DNA from: Meiothermus sp. QL-1
GTDB taxonomy: Bacteria > Deinococcota > Deinococci > Deinococcales > Thermaceae
DNA length: 64,000 nt
Direction of reading: 5' to 3'
NCBI RefSeq assembly: GCF_003351145.1
Contig: NZ_QQSV01000001.1
Span: 310,001-374,000, forward strand
The notes under the pieces are model-generated. The model made no database searches, was not told where the DNA came from, and saw only the letters and a list, made by a program, of their open reading frames with translations. The translations under genes and the position numbers were made by a program. Shown piece by piece: positions 1 through 7,729 of the stretch. The number at the start of each line of letters is the position of its first letter. The first letter of the stretch is position 1.

Positions 1-1673
1 TGATCCAGGCCAACCTGCCAGGCCCTCTGGCCAAGAAGTTCCGCGACATCGATGCCCGCTTCAAGGCCCACCGCCCAGGCTACCGCACCGTGGTGGAGGA
101 GGAGGCTGGCGCCGATCTGGGGAGCATCCTGCTGGAAGAGGAGCCCCAGGAGGAGAGCCCCGAGCAGCGGGTGCTGGAGAGGTTGACCGAGGCTTTTTAC
201 TGGGCCTGGCTCGAGCGCGAGCTGGACCGGGTGGCCAGGACCCTCAACCAGGGCAAGCGGGACGAGCTGCGGCTCATCTACACCCTTTTGCAAAACCTCG
301 AGGCCTACGCCAAAACCCCCTTCTTTACCCAGGACTACAACCTATCCCGCTTTACCCTGGCCCATCCTATCCCCACGGTCTCCGACCCCAGGGTGCACCT
401 GGAGGATTTCTCCACGGCCAAAGGGCTTCTGCTGGAGTTTTTCCGCGAGGCCTTCTCGATCGCGGAAAAACTCAGGCTGCCCCCAGAGGAGACCCTCCCC
501 TACCTGAGGCGCTTCGCCCGGCGGGTTCTGGAAAGCGAGGGGGCCTTCCGCGTTCCCTCGCGAGGGCCTAGCGTGGAGAGCCTGCGCAGCGCTTTGGAGG
601 AAGCGCGGCGGCAAGGTCTCGGCCCCCAGGAAATCCGGACCCTGGAGGAGCGGCTTCAAGCCGCGGCGGCAGAGGAGCGCCGGCTGGCTTTGGTGGTGGA
701 GGAGGACCGCACCCGTTTCCTGGCGGCGCTCGAGCGCGTCTTCGCCCTGCTCAGCCGCTATCTGCCGAGCCCCAGAGGGGAGGGGAACTGGCCCCAGATG
801 CCCCAGAAAATCCTGGGCAGTTCGGACCCCCGCTATGCCCTCGCCCAGGTTTCGCCCGATGCCCGGATGCTGAACCTGCGCCTGATGCCCCTGCGCTTTA
901 CCCTGGGGGGCTATGAGATTGCCATCACCCAGGCAGGCCGGGTCTTTGGGCTGGCGGTGGACGGGCAGGAGCGCACCTTGGAGGAGGGGGCGGCCTTCAG
1001 CCTACCCCTTTCCGATGCCGAGCTGCATGGGGTGCGCTACCAGGACTACCTCCACCTGCGGCTCGAGCCCCGCCAGGCGGCTACCCTGAGCAGCCTGCTG
1101 GCTGAGGGGCGGATTCTGGCCCATATGCTGTGGCCGGAAAACCACTACGCCTACCTGCGGCTTTTACGCGCGTTTTCGGCGCGCTGCAAGGGGCCGGTTC
1201 ACTACGGCCATTTCCAGCCCGACTCGGCCAGCAAGTACGCCGAAGCCCCGGTGGACAACCTGCAAGACTTTGCCCGCAAGGGGCTCGAGGTGGTGCGCAA
1301 GCGCATCGAGGAGAACTCCGGCTGGGCCGCCTACCTGGCCGAGGTGGCCCAGGCCCTGGGGCTGGAGGACTACGCCCGGGTGCTGCACCTGGAGCTTTCG
1401 GAGTGGCTGGGCTTCAGCCCTCCTTCGCGCGATACCCTGGGGGAGGGGGTGGGCTCCTTAACCGTAGGCGATGGCCCGAGCACCGTCCGCTCAGGGAGCA
1501 CGGTGCTTTCTCTGCGCTACCAAAACGATGCGGTCTACGTATCGGCCCCTGGCCTGATGCCCCGCAAGCTGACCGACCTTCTGGTTTGGGTGGTGCCTGA
1601 AGGGGGGCTGGTGCTGGCCCGCGAGGGGGCCCGGGTGGCCTATCGCCTGGTCACCATTCTTCCTCAAGCCTAG
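1..1673 (+). CDS. C-terminal part of a large protein of unknown function (5' end outside window)
   Basis: The frame is open from base 3, so the true start lies outside the window; a GTG at 90 is only an internal codon. At least 556 residues are visible. The first half is rich in Leu, Glu and Arg and is probably helical, with charged stretches at roughly residues 60-110 and 200-250. The second half looks like mixed alpha/beta. I see no Walker, HTH, signal-peptide or membrane motif and do not recognise the family. It ends 50 nt before the MFS transporter gene, on the same strand. Codon use matches the neighbours, so nothing suggests recent transfer. Confidence 0.75.
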   Translation, partial: IQANLPGPLAKKFRDIDARFKAHRPGYRTVVEEEAGADLGSILLEEEPQEESPEQRVLERLTEAFYWAWLERELDRVARTLNQGKRDELRLIYTLLQNLEAYAKTPFFTQDYNLSRFTLAHPIPTVSDPRVHLEDFSTAKGLLLEFFREAFSIAEKLRLPPEETLPYLRRFARRVLESEGAFRVPSRGPSVESLRSALEEARRQGLGPQEIRTLEERLQAAAAEERRLALVVEEDRTRFLAALERVFALLSRYLPSPRGEGNWPQMPQKILGSSDPRYALAQVSPDARMLNLRLMPLRFTLGGYEIAITQAGRVFGLAVDGQERTLEEGAAFSLPLSDAELHGVRYQDYLHLRLEPRQAATLSSLLAEGRILAHMLWPENHYAYLRLLRAFSARCKGPVHYGHFQPDSASKYAEAPVDNLQDFARKGLEVVRKRIEENSGWAAYLAEVAQALGLEDYARVLHLELSEWLGFSPPSRDTLGEGVGSLTVGDGPSTVRSGSTVLSLRYQNDAVYVSAPGLMPRKLTDLLVWVVPEGGLVLAREGARVAYRLVTILPQA

Positions 1674-1707
1674 GCTGGAGGTATATCTGGGCCCGCCCTG
1701 AAGGGCT

Positions 1708-1713
1708 TATGAT
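1708..1713 (+). promoter_or_regulatory. TATGAT -10 element before the MFS gene
   Basis: TATGAT lies 10 nt before the ATG at 1724. No convincing -35 hexamer is visible. The box overlaps the earlier in-frame ATG at 1709, which argues for the later start. Confidence 0.45.
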
Positions 1714-1723
1714 TGGGCCATCT

Positions 1724-2920
1724 ATGTGGCAAGCATTGGCCCACCGTGAATTCCGCTGGTTATTCGCGGCCAACCTGATTTCCCTGGTGGGGAGCAAAAT
1801 CCACCGGATAGCCCTGCTCTTCGTGGCCTACCAGGAGACCCAGAATGCGGTCTGGGTCTCCCTCATCCTGGGGGCCCAGTTCGTGGCCAGCGCTTTTGTC
1901 GGGCCCCTGCTGGGCCCGCTGGTCGACCGCCACGACCGCCGGACGCTCATGATTCTGGCCGACCTGCTGCGGGGGGTGTTGGTGGCCTGTATTCCCCTTT
2001 TCGCCATGTACTTCATGCCGCTTCTGATGCTCATCGCCTTCGCCATGGCAGCGCTGGAGGCCCTGCACCACTCGGCCAGCCAAAGCTCGGTTCCCGAGCT
2101 GGTGCCCACCTCGGCGCTGGACAGCGCCAACGGACTGGTGACCTTCGCCGCCCGCTTTGCTGACGTGGCCTTTGTGGCCCTGGCCGGGATGCTGGTGGCC
2201 AACGTGGGTCCGGCCCCGGCTTTCTGGATCGATGCCACCACCTACCTGGTCTCGGCGGCCCTGCTGGGCTTTCTGCCGCCCTTGCGGGGCAAGGCGGGAA
2301 AGGAAGGCTACTTTGCCGCGGTGGCGGCGGGGCTGCGCGCTTTGTGGCAAAACCCGGTGCTGGCCCGCACCGTGGGCACCCTGGCCCTGGCCGCGGCTTT
2401 TGGCTCGGTGGAGGCGACTTTGGGCATCGTGTACGCGGTGAAGGCCCTGGGGGTTGGGGTGCAGGGGTTTGGGCTGCTGGAGGCCCTCACCGCTGCAGGG
2501 GCCCTTTTAGGCCTTTTCGGGGTCGCCCCCCTCATCCGGCGCTTCTCGCGGGAGAGCCTCTTCCTGGCTGCGCTAGGGCTTTTTGGCCTCTTCTTGGCCT
2601 CCCTTGGGCTCTTTCCCCATCCCCTCTGGGCGGGGGTGGCCATGCTCATGTTCGGCCTCCTCAACACCCTGTTCATCGTGCCGGCCCGCTCCATCATCCA
2701 GCTGGCTGCCCCGCCCGGTCTGCGGGGTCGGGTGATGGCGGGTTTCAGCGCCACCATGCAAAGTGCAGTGCTGATGGGCACCCTTCTGGCGGGCTTGCTC
2801 GAGCCCCGGCTGGGCGTTCTGGCGGTGCTGTACTGGTCTGGGGTGGCGGTCTTTTCGGTTGTGGTGGTGGTCTACCTCCGGGGGGGCATCCCGCGGCGGA
2901 TGGCGGAGGAGGCCCGCTAG
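1724..2920 (+). CDS. MFS transporter
   Basis: This 398-residue integral membrane protein has about 12 hydrophobic segments and belongs to the major facilitator superfamily, near the MFS_3/enterobactin-exporter-like group. The loop after TM2 reads GPLVDRHDRRTLM (about residue 70), a form of the family signature GxLaDrxdRR. Members export drugs or siderophores with a proton gradient; the substrate cannot be read from sequence. An earlier ATG at 1709 adds five residues, but it sits inside the likely -10 box, and the 1724 product (MWQALAHREFRW) matches the usual family N-terminus. It is followed 36 nt later by ybaB. Confidence 0.85.
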   Translation: MWQALAHREFRWLFAANLISLVGSKIHRIALLFVAYQETQNAVWVSLILGAQFVASAFVGPLLGPLVDRHDRRTLMILADLLRGVLVACIPLFAMYFMPLLMLIAFAMAALEALHHSASQSSVPELVPTSALDSANGLVTFAARFADVAFVALAGMLVANVGPAPAFWIDATTYLVSAALLGFLPPLRGKAGKEGYFAAVAAGLRALWQNPVLARTVGTLALAAAFGSVEATLGIVYAVKALGVGVQGFGLLEALTAAGALLGLFGVAPLIRRFSRESLFLAALGLFGLFLASLGLFPHPLWAGVAMLMFGLLNTLFIVPARSIIQLAAPPGLRGRVMAGFSATMQSAVLMGTLLAGLLEPRLGVLAVLYWSGVAVFSVVVVVYLRGGIPRRMAEEAR

Positions 2921-2956
2921 GCCGTGCAATAATAGGGCGTTGTCGGGGAGGAAACG

Positions 2957-3271
2957 ATGAACCTGCAAAAAATCATGAAGGAGGCGCAGAAGGCCCAGCG
3001 CAAGGCGGCCGAGGTGCAGGAGCGGCTCGGCCAGATGACCGTGGTGGGCAGCGCAGGGGGTGGGCTGGTCGAGGCCACGGCCAACGGCCACGGCCAGATC
3101 CTGGGGGTCAAGCTGAAGCCCGAGGCGGTGGGCCAGGGGGACCTCGAGGCGCTGGAAGACCTGATTCTGGCAGCCGTTCAGGACGCACAGAAGAAAGCCC
3201 ACGAGCTTTCGGAGAAGGAGATGAGCCGCGAGCTGGGGGGCATTGGCAGCCTGTTGGGGAAGATGCTTTGA
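2957..3271 (+). CDS. ybaB: YbaB/EbfC family nucleoid-associated protein
   Basis: The product has 104 residues, the usual length. It starts MNLQKIMKEAQKAQ, and the helical N-terminal arm is followed by the conserved region with GGGLVEATANGHGQI (residues 34-48). YbaB/EbfC proteins are dimeric tweezers that bind DNA and organise the nucleoid. A clear Shine-Dalgarno (GGGGAGG) precedes the ATG. The recR start lies 3 nt after the stop, the classical ybaB-recR pair, so the two are probably co-transcribed and linked to recombinational repair. Confidence 0.93.
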   Translation: MNLQKIMKEAQKAQRKAAEVQERLGQMTVVGSAGGGLVEATANGHGQILGVKLKPEAVGQGDLEALEDLILAAVQDAQKKAHELSEKEMSRELGGIGSLLGKML

Positions 3272-3274
3272 AGC

Positions 3275-3862
3275 ATGCGCTACCCGGAAAAGCTCCTCAG
3301 GCTGGTGCGGGCCCTGGCGACCTTGCCGGGCATCGGTCCCAAGACGGCCCAGAAGCTGGGGCTTTATCTGGTTCAGCACCCCGAGGCGCGCCTGGCCCTT
3401 CAGGGCAGCCTGGAGGCGGCCGAGGTCCTTCGCCCCTGTCCGCTATGTGGCAACCTGGCCGAGGAGGCCCTTTGCCCTGTTTGCGCCGATGCCGAGCGGG
3501 ACCGGGGGGTGATTTGCGTGGTGGAGAGCGTTGCCGACCTGATGGCCATCGAGCGCAGCGGGGAGTACAGCGGCCTTTACCACGTCCTCGGGGGGGCGCT
3601 CAACCCCCTGGAAGGGGTGGGCCCGGAGCAGCTTTTTTTGGAAAAGCTCTTTGAGCGGTTGGAAGGGGTGCGGGAGGTAATCCTGGCCACCGGGATGACC
3701 GTGGAGGGCGAGGCCACCGCGGCCTACCTGGCCGAGCGGCTGGCCGCCCATGGGGTGCGCTCCACCCGGCTGGCCTACGGGTTGCCGGTGGGGGGCAGCC
3801 TGGAGTACGCCGACGAGGTGACCCTGGCCCGGGCTCTGGAAAACCGGCGGGGCTACGGCTGA
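3275..3862 (+). CDS. recR: Recombination mediator RecR
   Basis: The 195-residue product has all RecR parts in order: an N-terminal helix-hairpin-helix (LPGIGPKTAQKL, residues 17-28), a four-Cys zinc finger (CPLCG and CPVC, about residues 54-69), a Toprim domain beginning VICVVES, and a C-terminal Walker-B-like region (LAYGLPVGGSLEYAD). RecR works with RecO and RecF to load RecA at gaps. It directly follows ybaB. Its last 10 bases overlap the convergent end of clpA. Confidence 0.97.
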   Translation: MRYPEKLLRLVRALATLPGIGPKTAQKLGLYLVQHPEARLALQGSLEAAEVLRPCPLCGNLAEEALCPVCADAERDRGVICVVESVADLMAIERSGEYSGLYHVLGGALNPLEGVGPEQLFLEKLFERLEGVREVILATGMTVEGEATAAYLAERLAAHGVRSTRLAYGLPVGGSLEYADEVTLARALENRRGYG

Positions 3863-6096
3863 ACCACCTCGAGCCCCACCCCCTCCCCCTGGCGCACCAC
3901 CCGCAGGGTTCCGCCCTGCTTGAGGGGGCCGAAGAGGAGCAGGTCGGCCAGCGGTTTCTTGAGGGTTTCCTGGATGAGCCGGGCCAGCGGGCGGGCCCCC
4001 ATCAGGGGGTCGTAGCCCTTCTCGGCCAGCCAGGCCACCGCCTCGGGGGTGGCCTCGAGGCGGACCCTGCGCTCTTTGAGCTGGGCCTCGAGCTGGCGCA
4101 GGAACTTGTGCACAATCTGGGTCATGATTGCTGGGGATAGAGGGTTGAAGCGCACGATGGCGTCCAGGCGGTTGCGGAACTCGGGGGTGAAGGTGCGCCG
4201 CAGGGCCTCTTCGCTGGCCTCCTCGCGGGTACCGCCCATAAAGCCCACCCGCCGTTCGCTGGCCTCGGCGGCCCCGGCGTTGGTGGTCATGATGAGCACC
4301 ACGCTGCGGAAGTCCACGCTCCGGCCGTTGTGGTCGGTGAGCCGCCCGTAGTCCATCACCTGGAGCAGAATGGCGAAGAGGTCGGGGTGGGCCTTTTCTA
4401 TCTCGTCTAGCAGCAGCACCGCATGGGGGTTTTGCAGCACCGCATCGGTGAGCAGGCCACCTTGGTCAAAGCCCACATAGCCCGGCGGGGCCCCGATGAG
4501 CCGCGAGACCGAGTGCTTCTCCATGTACTCCGACATGTCGAAGCGCAGCAGGGGCACCCCCAGCGAGGCCGCGAGCTGCCGGGCCAGCTCGGTCTTGCCC
4601 ACCCCGGTGGGCCCGGCGAACAGGTAGCAGCCGATGGGCTTCTGGGGGTCGCGCAGACCGGCCCGGGCCAGCTTGATGGCGCTCGCTACCTCCTCTACTG
4701 CCCGGTCTTGCCCGAATACAACCGCCTTGAGTTCCTTTTCCAGGTTGGCCAGCACCGTCTCGTCGCTGCGGCTCAGGTTTTTGGGGGGGATGCGGGCCAT
4801 GCGGGCCACGGTGGCCTCCACCTCGGCCGCGCCGATGCGGCTTTTGCGCCTAGCGGGGGGCAGAAGGGCCTGGGCTGCCCCGGCCTCGTCCAGCACGTCC
4901 AGGGCCGAGTCGGGCAGCCGGCGGTCGGTGAGGTGACGGGCCGAGAGCTCCACCGCCCGCTCGAGCGCAGCGCGGGTGTAGGTGAGGCGGTGATGGGCCT
5001 CGAGCCGGGGCCGAAGGCCTTCTAGAATCTTCACCGCCTCGGCAGGGGAGGGCTCTAGGATGTCGATCTTCTGGAAGCGGCGGGCGATGGCCCGGTCTTT
5101 TTCAAAGTGCTTGTACTCAGCAAAAGTGGTGGCCCCGATGCAGCGAAGCCTTCCGGTGAGGGCAGGTTTTAGCAGGTTGCTGGCGTCCACCACCGAGCCG
5201 GTGGTGGACCCGGCCCCCACGATGGTGTGAATCTCGTCGATGAAGAGGATGGCGTTGGGGTGCTCCTCCAGGGCCTTCATCACCGCCTTGACCCGTTCCT
5301 CAAAGTCCCCCCGGTAGCGGGTGCCGGCCAGCAGGCTGCCCATGTCCAAGGCGAAGACCTCGGCCCCCTGGAGCCGCTCGGGCAGGGGCAGCCTGGGGCT
5401 ACCCCCAGCTACGATGAGCTGGGCCAGCCCCTCCACGATGGCGGTCTTGCCCACCCCGGGGTCGCCCACCAGGAGGGGGTTGTTTTTCTGGCGGCGAGAA
5501 AGAATGGTGAGGATGCGCACCAGCTCGGCCTCGCGCCCAATTAGGGGGTCGAGCTGCCCCTGGCGGGCCCGTTCGGTCAGGTTGGTGCAGTAGGCCTCGA
5601 GGGGGTTCTGCGCCACCTGCGCTTCCTCCTCACCCACCTGCACCGGCGGGGCGGGCTCCCGGGTGCCCCGGGGCAGGGCTCCTCGGGCGATGGCCGCGGT
5701 CAGGTCGAGCCGGCTCACGCCCATCTCCTCCAGCAGGGCGCAGGCGGCCGATTGCCGCTCGTCCATCAGGGCCACCAGCACGTTGGCCCCGTTGGCCTGG
5801 TCGCGTCCGGCCGAGCGCATCTGCAGCACCGCCCGCTGGATGACCCGCTGGAAGGCGGTGGTGGGTTCGGGCCGGGCCCCGGGGATGCGCTCGAACTGGC
5901 GCAGCGACTCCTCCAGCATCATCCGCAGGTGGGCGAGGTCCACCCCCACGCTCAGGAGAACCCGCTTGGCATCGGGGTCATCCAGCAGGGCCAAAAGCAG
6001 GTGTTCCAGCCCTGCGTATTCGTGCTCGTTTGAAAGGGCCAGCTCCAGCGCCCGCCGAATGGACTTTTCCAGGCTTGGGGTGAGGGGCGTCTCCAT
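3853..6096 (-). CDS. clpA: ATP-dependent Clp protease ATP-binding subunit ClpA
   Basis: This AAA+ unfoldase feeds substrates to ClpP. The 747 residues comprise a Clp N domain of two helical repeats (to about 140), AAA-1 with Walker A GDPGVGKT and Walker B LFIDEIH, and AAA-2 with GPTGVGKT and LLLDEIE plus the C-terminal D2-small domain. The ClpP-docking loop carries VGF (in RRVGFMGG) where E. coli ClpA has IGL, so it should bind ClpP. There is no M-domain insert, which separates it from ClpB/ClpC. clpS lies nearby. ATG at 6096 is preferred; an in-frame GTG at 6102 is possible. The 3' end overlaps recR by 10 bases. Confidence 0.95.
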   Translation of the reverse strand: METPLTPSLEKSIRRALELALSNEHEYAGLEHLLLALLDDPDAKRVLLSVGVDLAHLRMMLEESLRQFERIPGARPEPTTAFQRVIQRAVLQMRSAGRDQANGANVLVALMDERQSAACALLEEMGVSRLDLTAAIARGALPRGTREPAPPVQVGEEEAQVAQNPLEAYCTNLTERARQGQLDPLIGREAELVRILTILSRRQKNNPLLVGDPGVGKTAIVEGLAQLIVAGGSPRLPLPERLQGAEVFALDMGSLLAGTRYRGDFEERVKAVMKALEEHPNAILFIDEIHTIVGAGSTTGSVVDASNLLKPALTGRLRCIGATTFAEYKHFEKDRAIARRFQKIDILEPSPAEAVKILEGLRPRLEAHHRLTYTRAALERAVELSARHLTDRRLPDSALDVLDEAGAAQALLPPARRKSRIGAAEVEATVARMARIPPKNLSRSDETVLANLEKELKAVVFGQDRAVEEVASAIKLARAGLRDPQKPIGCYLFAGPTGVGKTELARQLAASLGVPLLRFDMSEYMEKHSVSRLIGAPPGYVGFDQGGLLTDAVLQNPHAVLLLDEIEKAHPDLFAILLQVMDYGRLTDHNGRSVDFRSVVLIMTTNAGAAEASERRVGFMGGTREEASEEALRRTFTPEFRNRLDAIVRFNPLSPAIMTQIVHKFLRQLEAQLKERRVRLEATPEAVAWLAEKGYDPLMGARPLARLIQETLKKPLADLLLFGPLKQGGTLRVVRQGEGVGLEVVQP

Positions 6097-6106
6097 CCGC
6101 ACCTCG

Positions 6107-6112
6107 AGTGTA
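6107..6112 (-). promoter_or_regulatory. TACACT -10 element before clpA
   Basis: On the minus strand TACACT lies 10 nt before the clpA ATG, or 4 nt before the upstream GTG. No -35 is obvious. Confidence 0.4.
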
Positions 6113-6142
6113 GCAGGAGGGGCTGGGGGAGTGTGCGGAAAC

Positions 6143-6784
6143 CTACCCGGCGTGGCAGTGGCAGGTCACGCCGTTGGCTTTGGCAAAGGCCTCCCTGCCC
6201 TCGGTGTAGGAGAGGTAGGCCAGGCCCAAAGCCCCCAGGCTATCCACGAACCAGATGCCACTCACCGCGTAGATGAGGCTCGAGGCCAGCAGTAAACCCG
6301 ACATATACATGCAGACCCGCGCGCACTTGGCATCGGCCAGGATGGCCTCCGAGCCCAGGGCCAGGCCGGCCTTGGTCTTGTAGTGGATGAGGAGCCACAT
6401 GAGCGAGATGGAGATAAGGGCAATGACCACCCCGGCCAGGGTGGTTTCGGGCCGGTGGCCGGTGGCCAGGTTGTAAACGCCCATGGCGCCCAGGATTCCC
6501 ACCAGGGCATAGAACCCGCTGCCGGTAATGCGCAAAGCGGTCTTCTCGAAACGGCTGGTGGGAGCGGTGGGGTGGCGCCAGATGCGCACCACCATGGCCA
6601 GGATGCCCAGCCCCGAGACCATCTCCACGAAGCTGTCGAGGCCGAAGCCGAACAGGGTGAGCGACTCATCGGCGAGTCCAAACCCCACCGAGACCAGGCC
6701 TTCCAGCAGGTTGTAGACCACAGTCAAAACGGCAAGCCAGAAGGCCACCCGGTACCAGTATTGGGCGTGGGGTGCTGCGTACAT
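6143..6784 (-). CDS. Short CDF-like cation transporter (membrane domain only)
   Basis: The 213-residue protein has about six hydrophobic segments and resembles the membrane domain of cation diffusion facilitators: the second helix region reads ESLTLFGFGLDSFVE, the place of the metal-site Asp. It lacks the cytoplasmic C-terminal metal-sensing domain of full CDF proteins (about 300 residues) and instead ends CHCHAG, a possible metal ligand cluster. ATG 6784 is supported by a -10 box exactly 6 nt upstream. It lies between clpS and clpA, with no obvious functional link. Function as a metal or cation exporter is inferred from the fold only. Confidence 0.7.
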   Translation of the reverse strand: MYAAPHAQYWYRVAFWLAVLTVVYNLLEGLVSVGFGLADESLTLFGFGLDSFVEMVSGLGILAMVVRIWRHPTAPTSRFEKTALRITGSGFYALVGILGAMGVYNLATGHRPETTLAGVVIALISISLMWLLIHYKTKAGLALGSEAILADAKCARVCMYMSGLLLASSLIYAVSGIWFVDSLGALGLAYLSYTEGREAFAKANGVTCHCHAG

Positions 6785-6790
6785 CGCCCC

Positions 6791-6796
6791 AATCTA
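6791..6796 (-). promoter_or_regulatory. Leaderless-type promoter: TAGATT, 6 nt before the CDF-like gene
   Basis: TAGATT on the minus strand is separated from the ATG at 6784 by exactly 6 nt, so transcription would begin at or next to the start codon. No Shine-Dalgarno is present. Confidence 0.6.
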
Positions 6797-6853
6797 TCCT
6801 GGCTTGGAGGGGCTGTTTGTACGCCCGGCACTGTGGATACTGCGAAGGCAGCC

Positions 6854-7153
6854 TCATTCGGGCTCGAGGGTGCACTGCAAAGGGTGCCCCTCGCGCCTTG
6901 CGGCCTGCACTACCTGCTGGACTTTGGTCTCGGCAATCTCAAAAGGGTACACCCCGGCTACCCCCACCCCGGCGTGGTGCACCTGGAGCATGATGCGGAC
7001 CGCTTCTGGCTCGCTTTTGCGGAAGTAGCGCATCAGCACCTCCACCACGAAATCCATGGGGGTGTAGTCGTCGTTCAAAAGTAGCACCTTGTACATAGGG
7101 GGGGTGCGGGGCGCTGTTTTGGACGCCTTGCGGGTCTTGACGCCTGCTTCCAC
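6854..7153 (-). CDS. clpS: ClpS adaptor of the ClpAP protease
   Basis: ClpS delivers N-degron substrates to ClpAP. The 99-residue product has a flexible N-terminus and then the ClpS core, with [20 protein letters not shown] (about residues 21-40) and the [19 protein letters not shown] region near 60-75. The [10 protein letters not shown] segment forms the N-degron pocket. GTG 7153 is chosen because a TAAACT box ends 6 nt upstream and no ATG fits. It is separated from clpA by the CDF-like gene, and the upstream lipoprotein stop lies inside the promoter box. Confidence 0.94.
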   Translation of the reverse strand: MEAGVKTRKASKTAPRTPPMYKVLLLNDDYTPMDFVVEVLMRYFRKSEPEAVRIMLQVHHAGVGVAGVYPFEIAETKVQQVVQAARREGHPLQCTLEPE

Positions 7154-7159
7154 ACCCCA

Positions 7160-7165
7160 AGTTTA
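7160..7165 (-). promoter_or_regulatory. Leaderless-type promoter: TAAACT, 6 nt before clpS
   Basis: TAAACT on the minus strand ends exactly 6 nt before the GTG of clpS. Its first three bases are the TAA stop of the upstream lipoprotein gene, so that reading frame and this promoter share bases. Confidence 0.6.
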
Positions 7166-7717
7166 GCGCAAGAAGGCGAAGGGCCGGCCGGTCAGGATGA
7201 TTCTGGCCTCGTTCAGCACCAGGTTGCCCCCGTTGCTGTTGAAGCCGGCCCGCACGCCCACCCGGAAGTTGCCGGTCTTGACGATGTTGAAGGCGTTCTG
7301 GTTTTGGCTAGAGCTCAGGGTGAGGTCTATGACCAGGGTTTGGGTCTGGCCAGGGGGAATGTTAACGTTGGTGTTTCCCAGCCCTATATCCCCCCCGTTG
7401 TTGTCCACCAGATTGGTGTCGCTCGCAGGGGCCAGCCGCAGCTCTACGCTGCCGGTCATGGGCGTGGCCCCGGTGTTGGTCACGCTGGCCTGGAGCAGAA
7501 TCCGGCCCCGTTCCACGATGTCCAGGGCCACAGGAACCGATACGGCCTGGCCCTCAAAGTTGCTCCCGGGAGCAAAACCGGTGAAGCTCCCGCTGGGAAT
7601 GGAAAGGGTCCGCTGATTCTGTGGTACAAAGCTCAGCACATCCACGTTGACGTTGTAGCGGGTGGCGGCGCTGCAGGCCGCCAGCAGCAGCAGGGGCAGG
7701 AAGAGCAGCTTGCGCAT
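7163..7717 (-). CDS. Lipoprotein of unknown function
   Basis: The 184-residue product starts with a lipoprotein signal, MRKLLFLPLLLLAAC, with a lipobox (LAAC) and Cys15. The mature part is rich in Asn, Val, Thr and Gly and predicts as beta sandwich (for example TNTGATPMTGSVELRL), like secreted beta-rich adhesive or envelope domains. A good Shine-Dalgarno (AAGGAGAGG) precedes the ATG. It lies 12 nt downstream of the outer-membrane protein gene on the same strand, so the two are probably one operon and may act together in the envelope. I do not recognise the family. Confidence 0.75.
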   Translation of the reverse strand: MRKLLFLPLLLLAACSAATRYNVNVDVLSFVPQNQRTLSIPSGSFTGFAPGSNFEGQAVSVPVALDIVERGRILLQASVTNTGATPMTGSVELRLAPASDTNLVDNNGGDIGLGNTNVNIPPGQTQTLVIDLTLSSSQNQNAFNIVKTGNFRVGVRAGFNSNGGNLVLNEARIILTGRPFAFLR

Positions 7718-7729
7718 GGGTCCTCTCCT

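Noticed and set aside
2344-3654. A long Gly/Pro/Arg-rich open frame on the plus strand
   Set aside because: It crosses the MFS, ybaB and recR genes in another frame and has no recognisable content.
3853-6096. ClpC or ClpB identity for the Clp ATPase
   Set aside because: There is no M-domain coiled coil between the AAA domains, and a clpS gene lies next to it, which fits ClpA.
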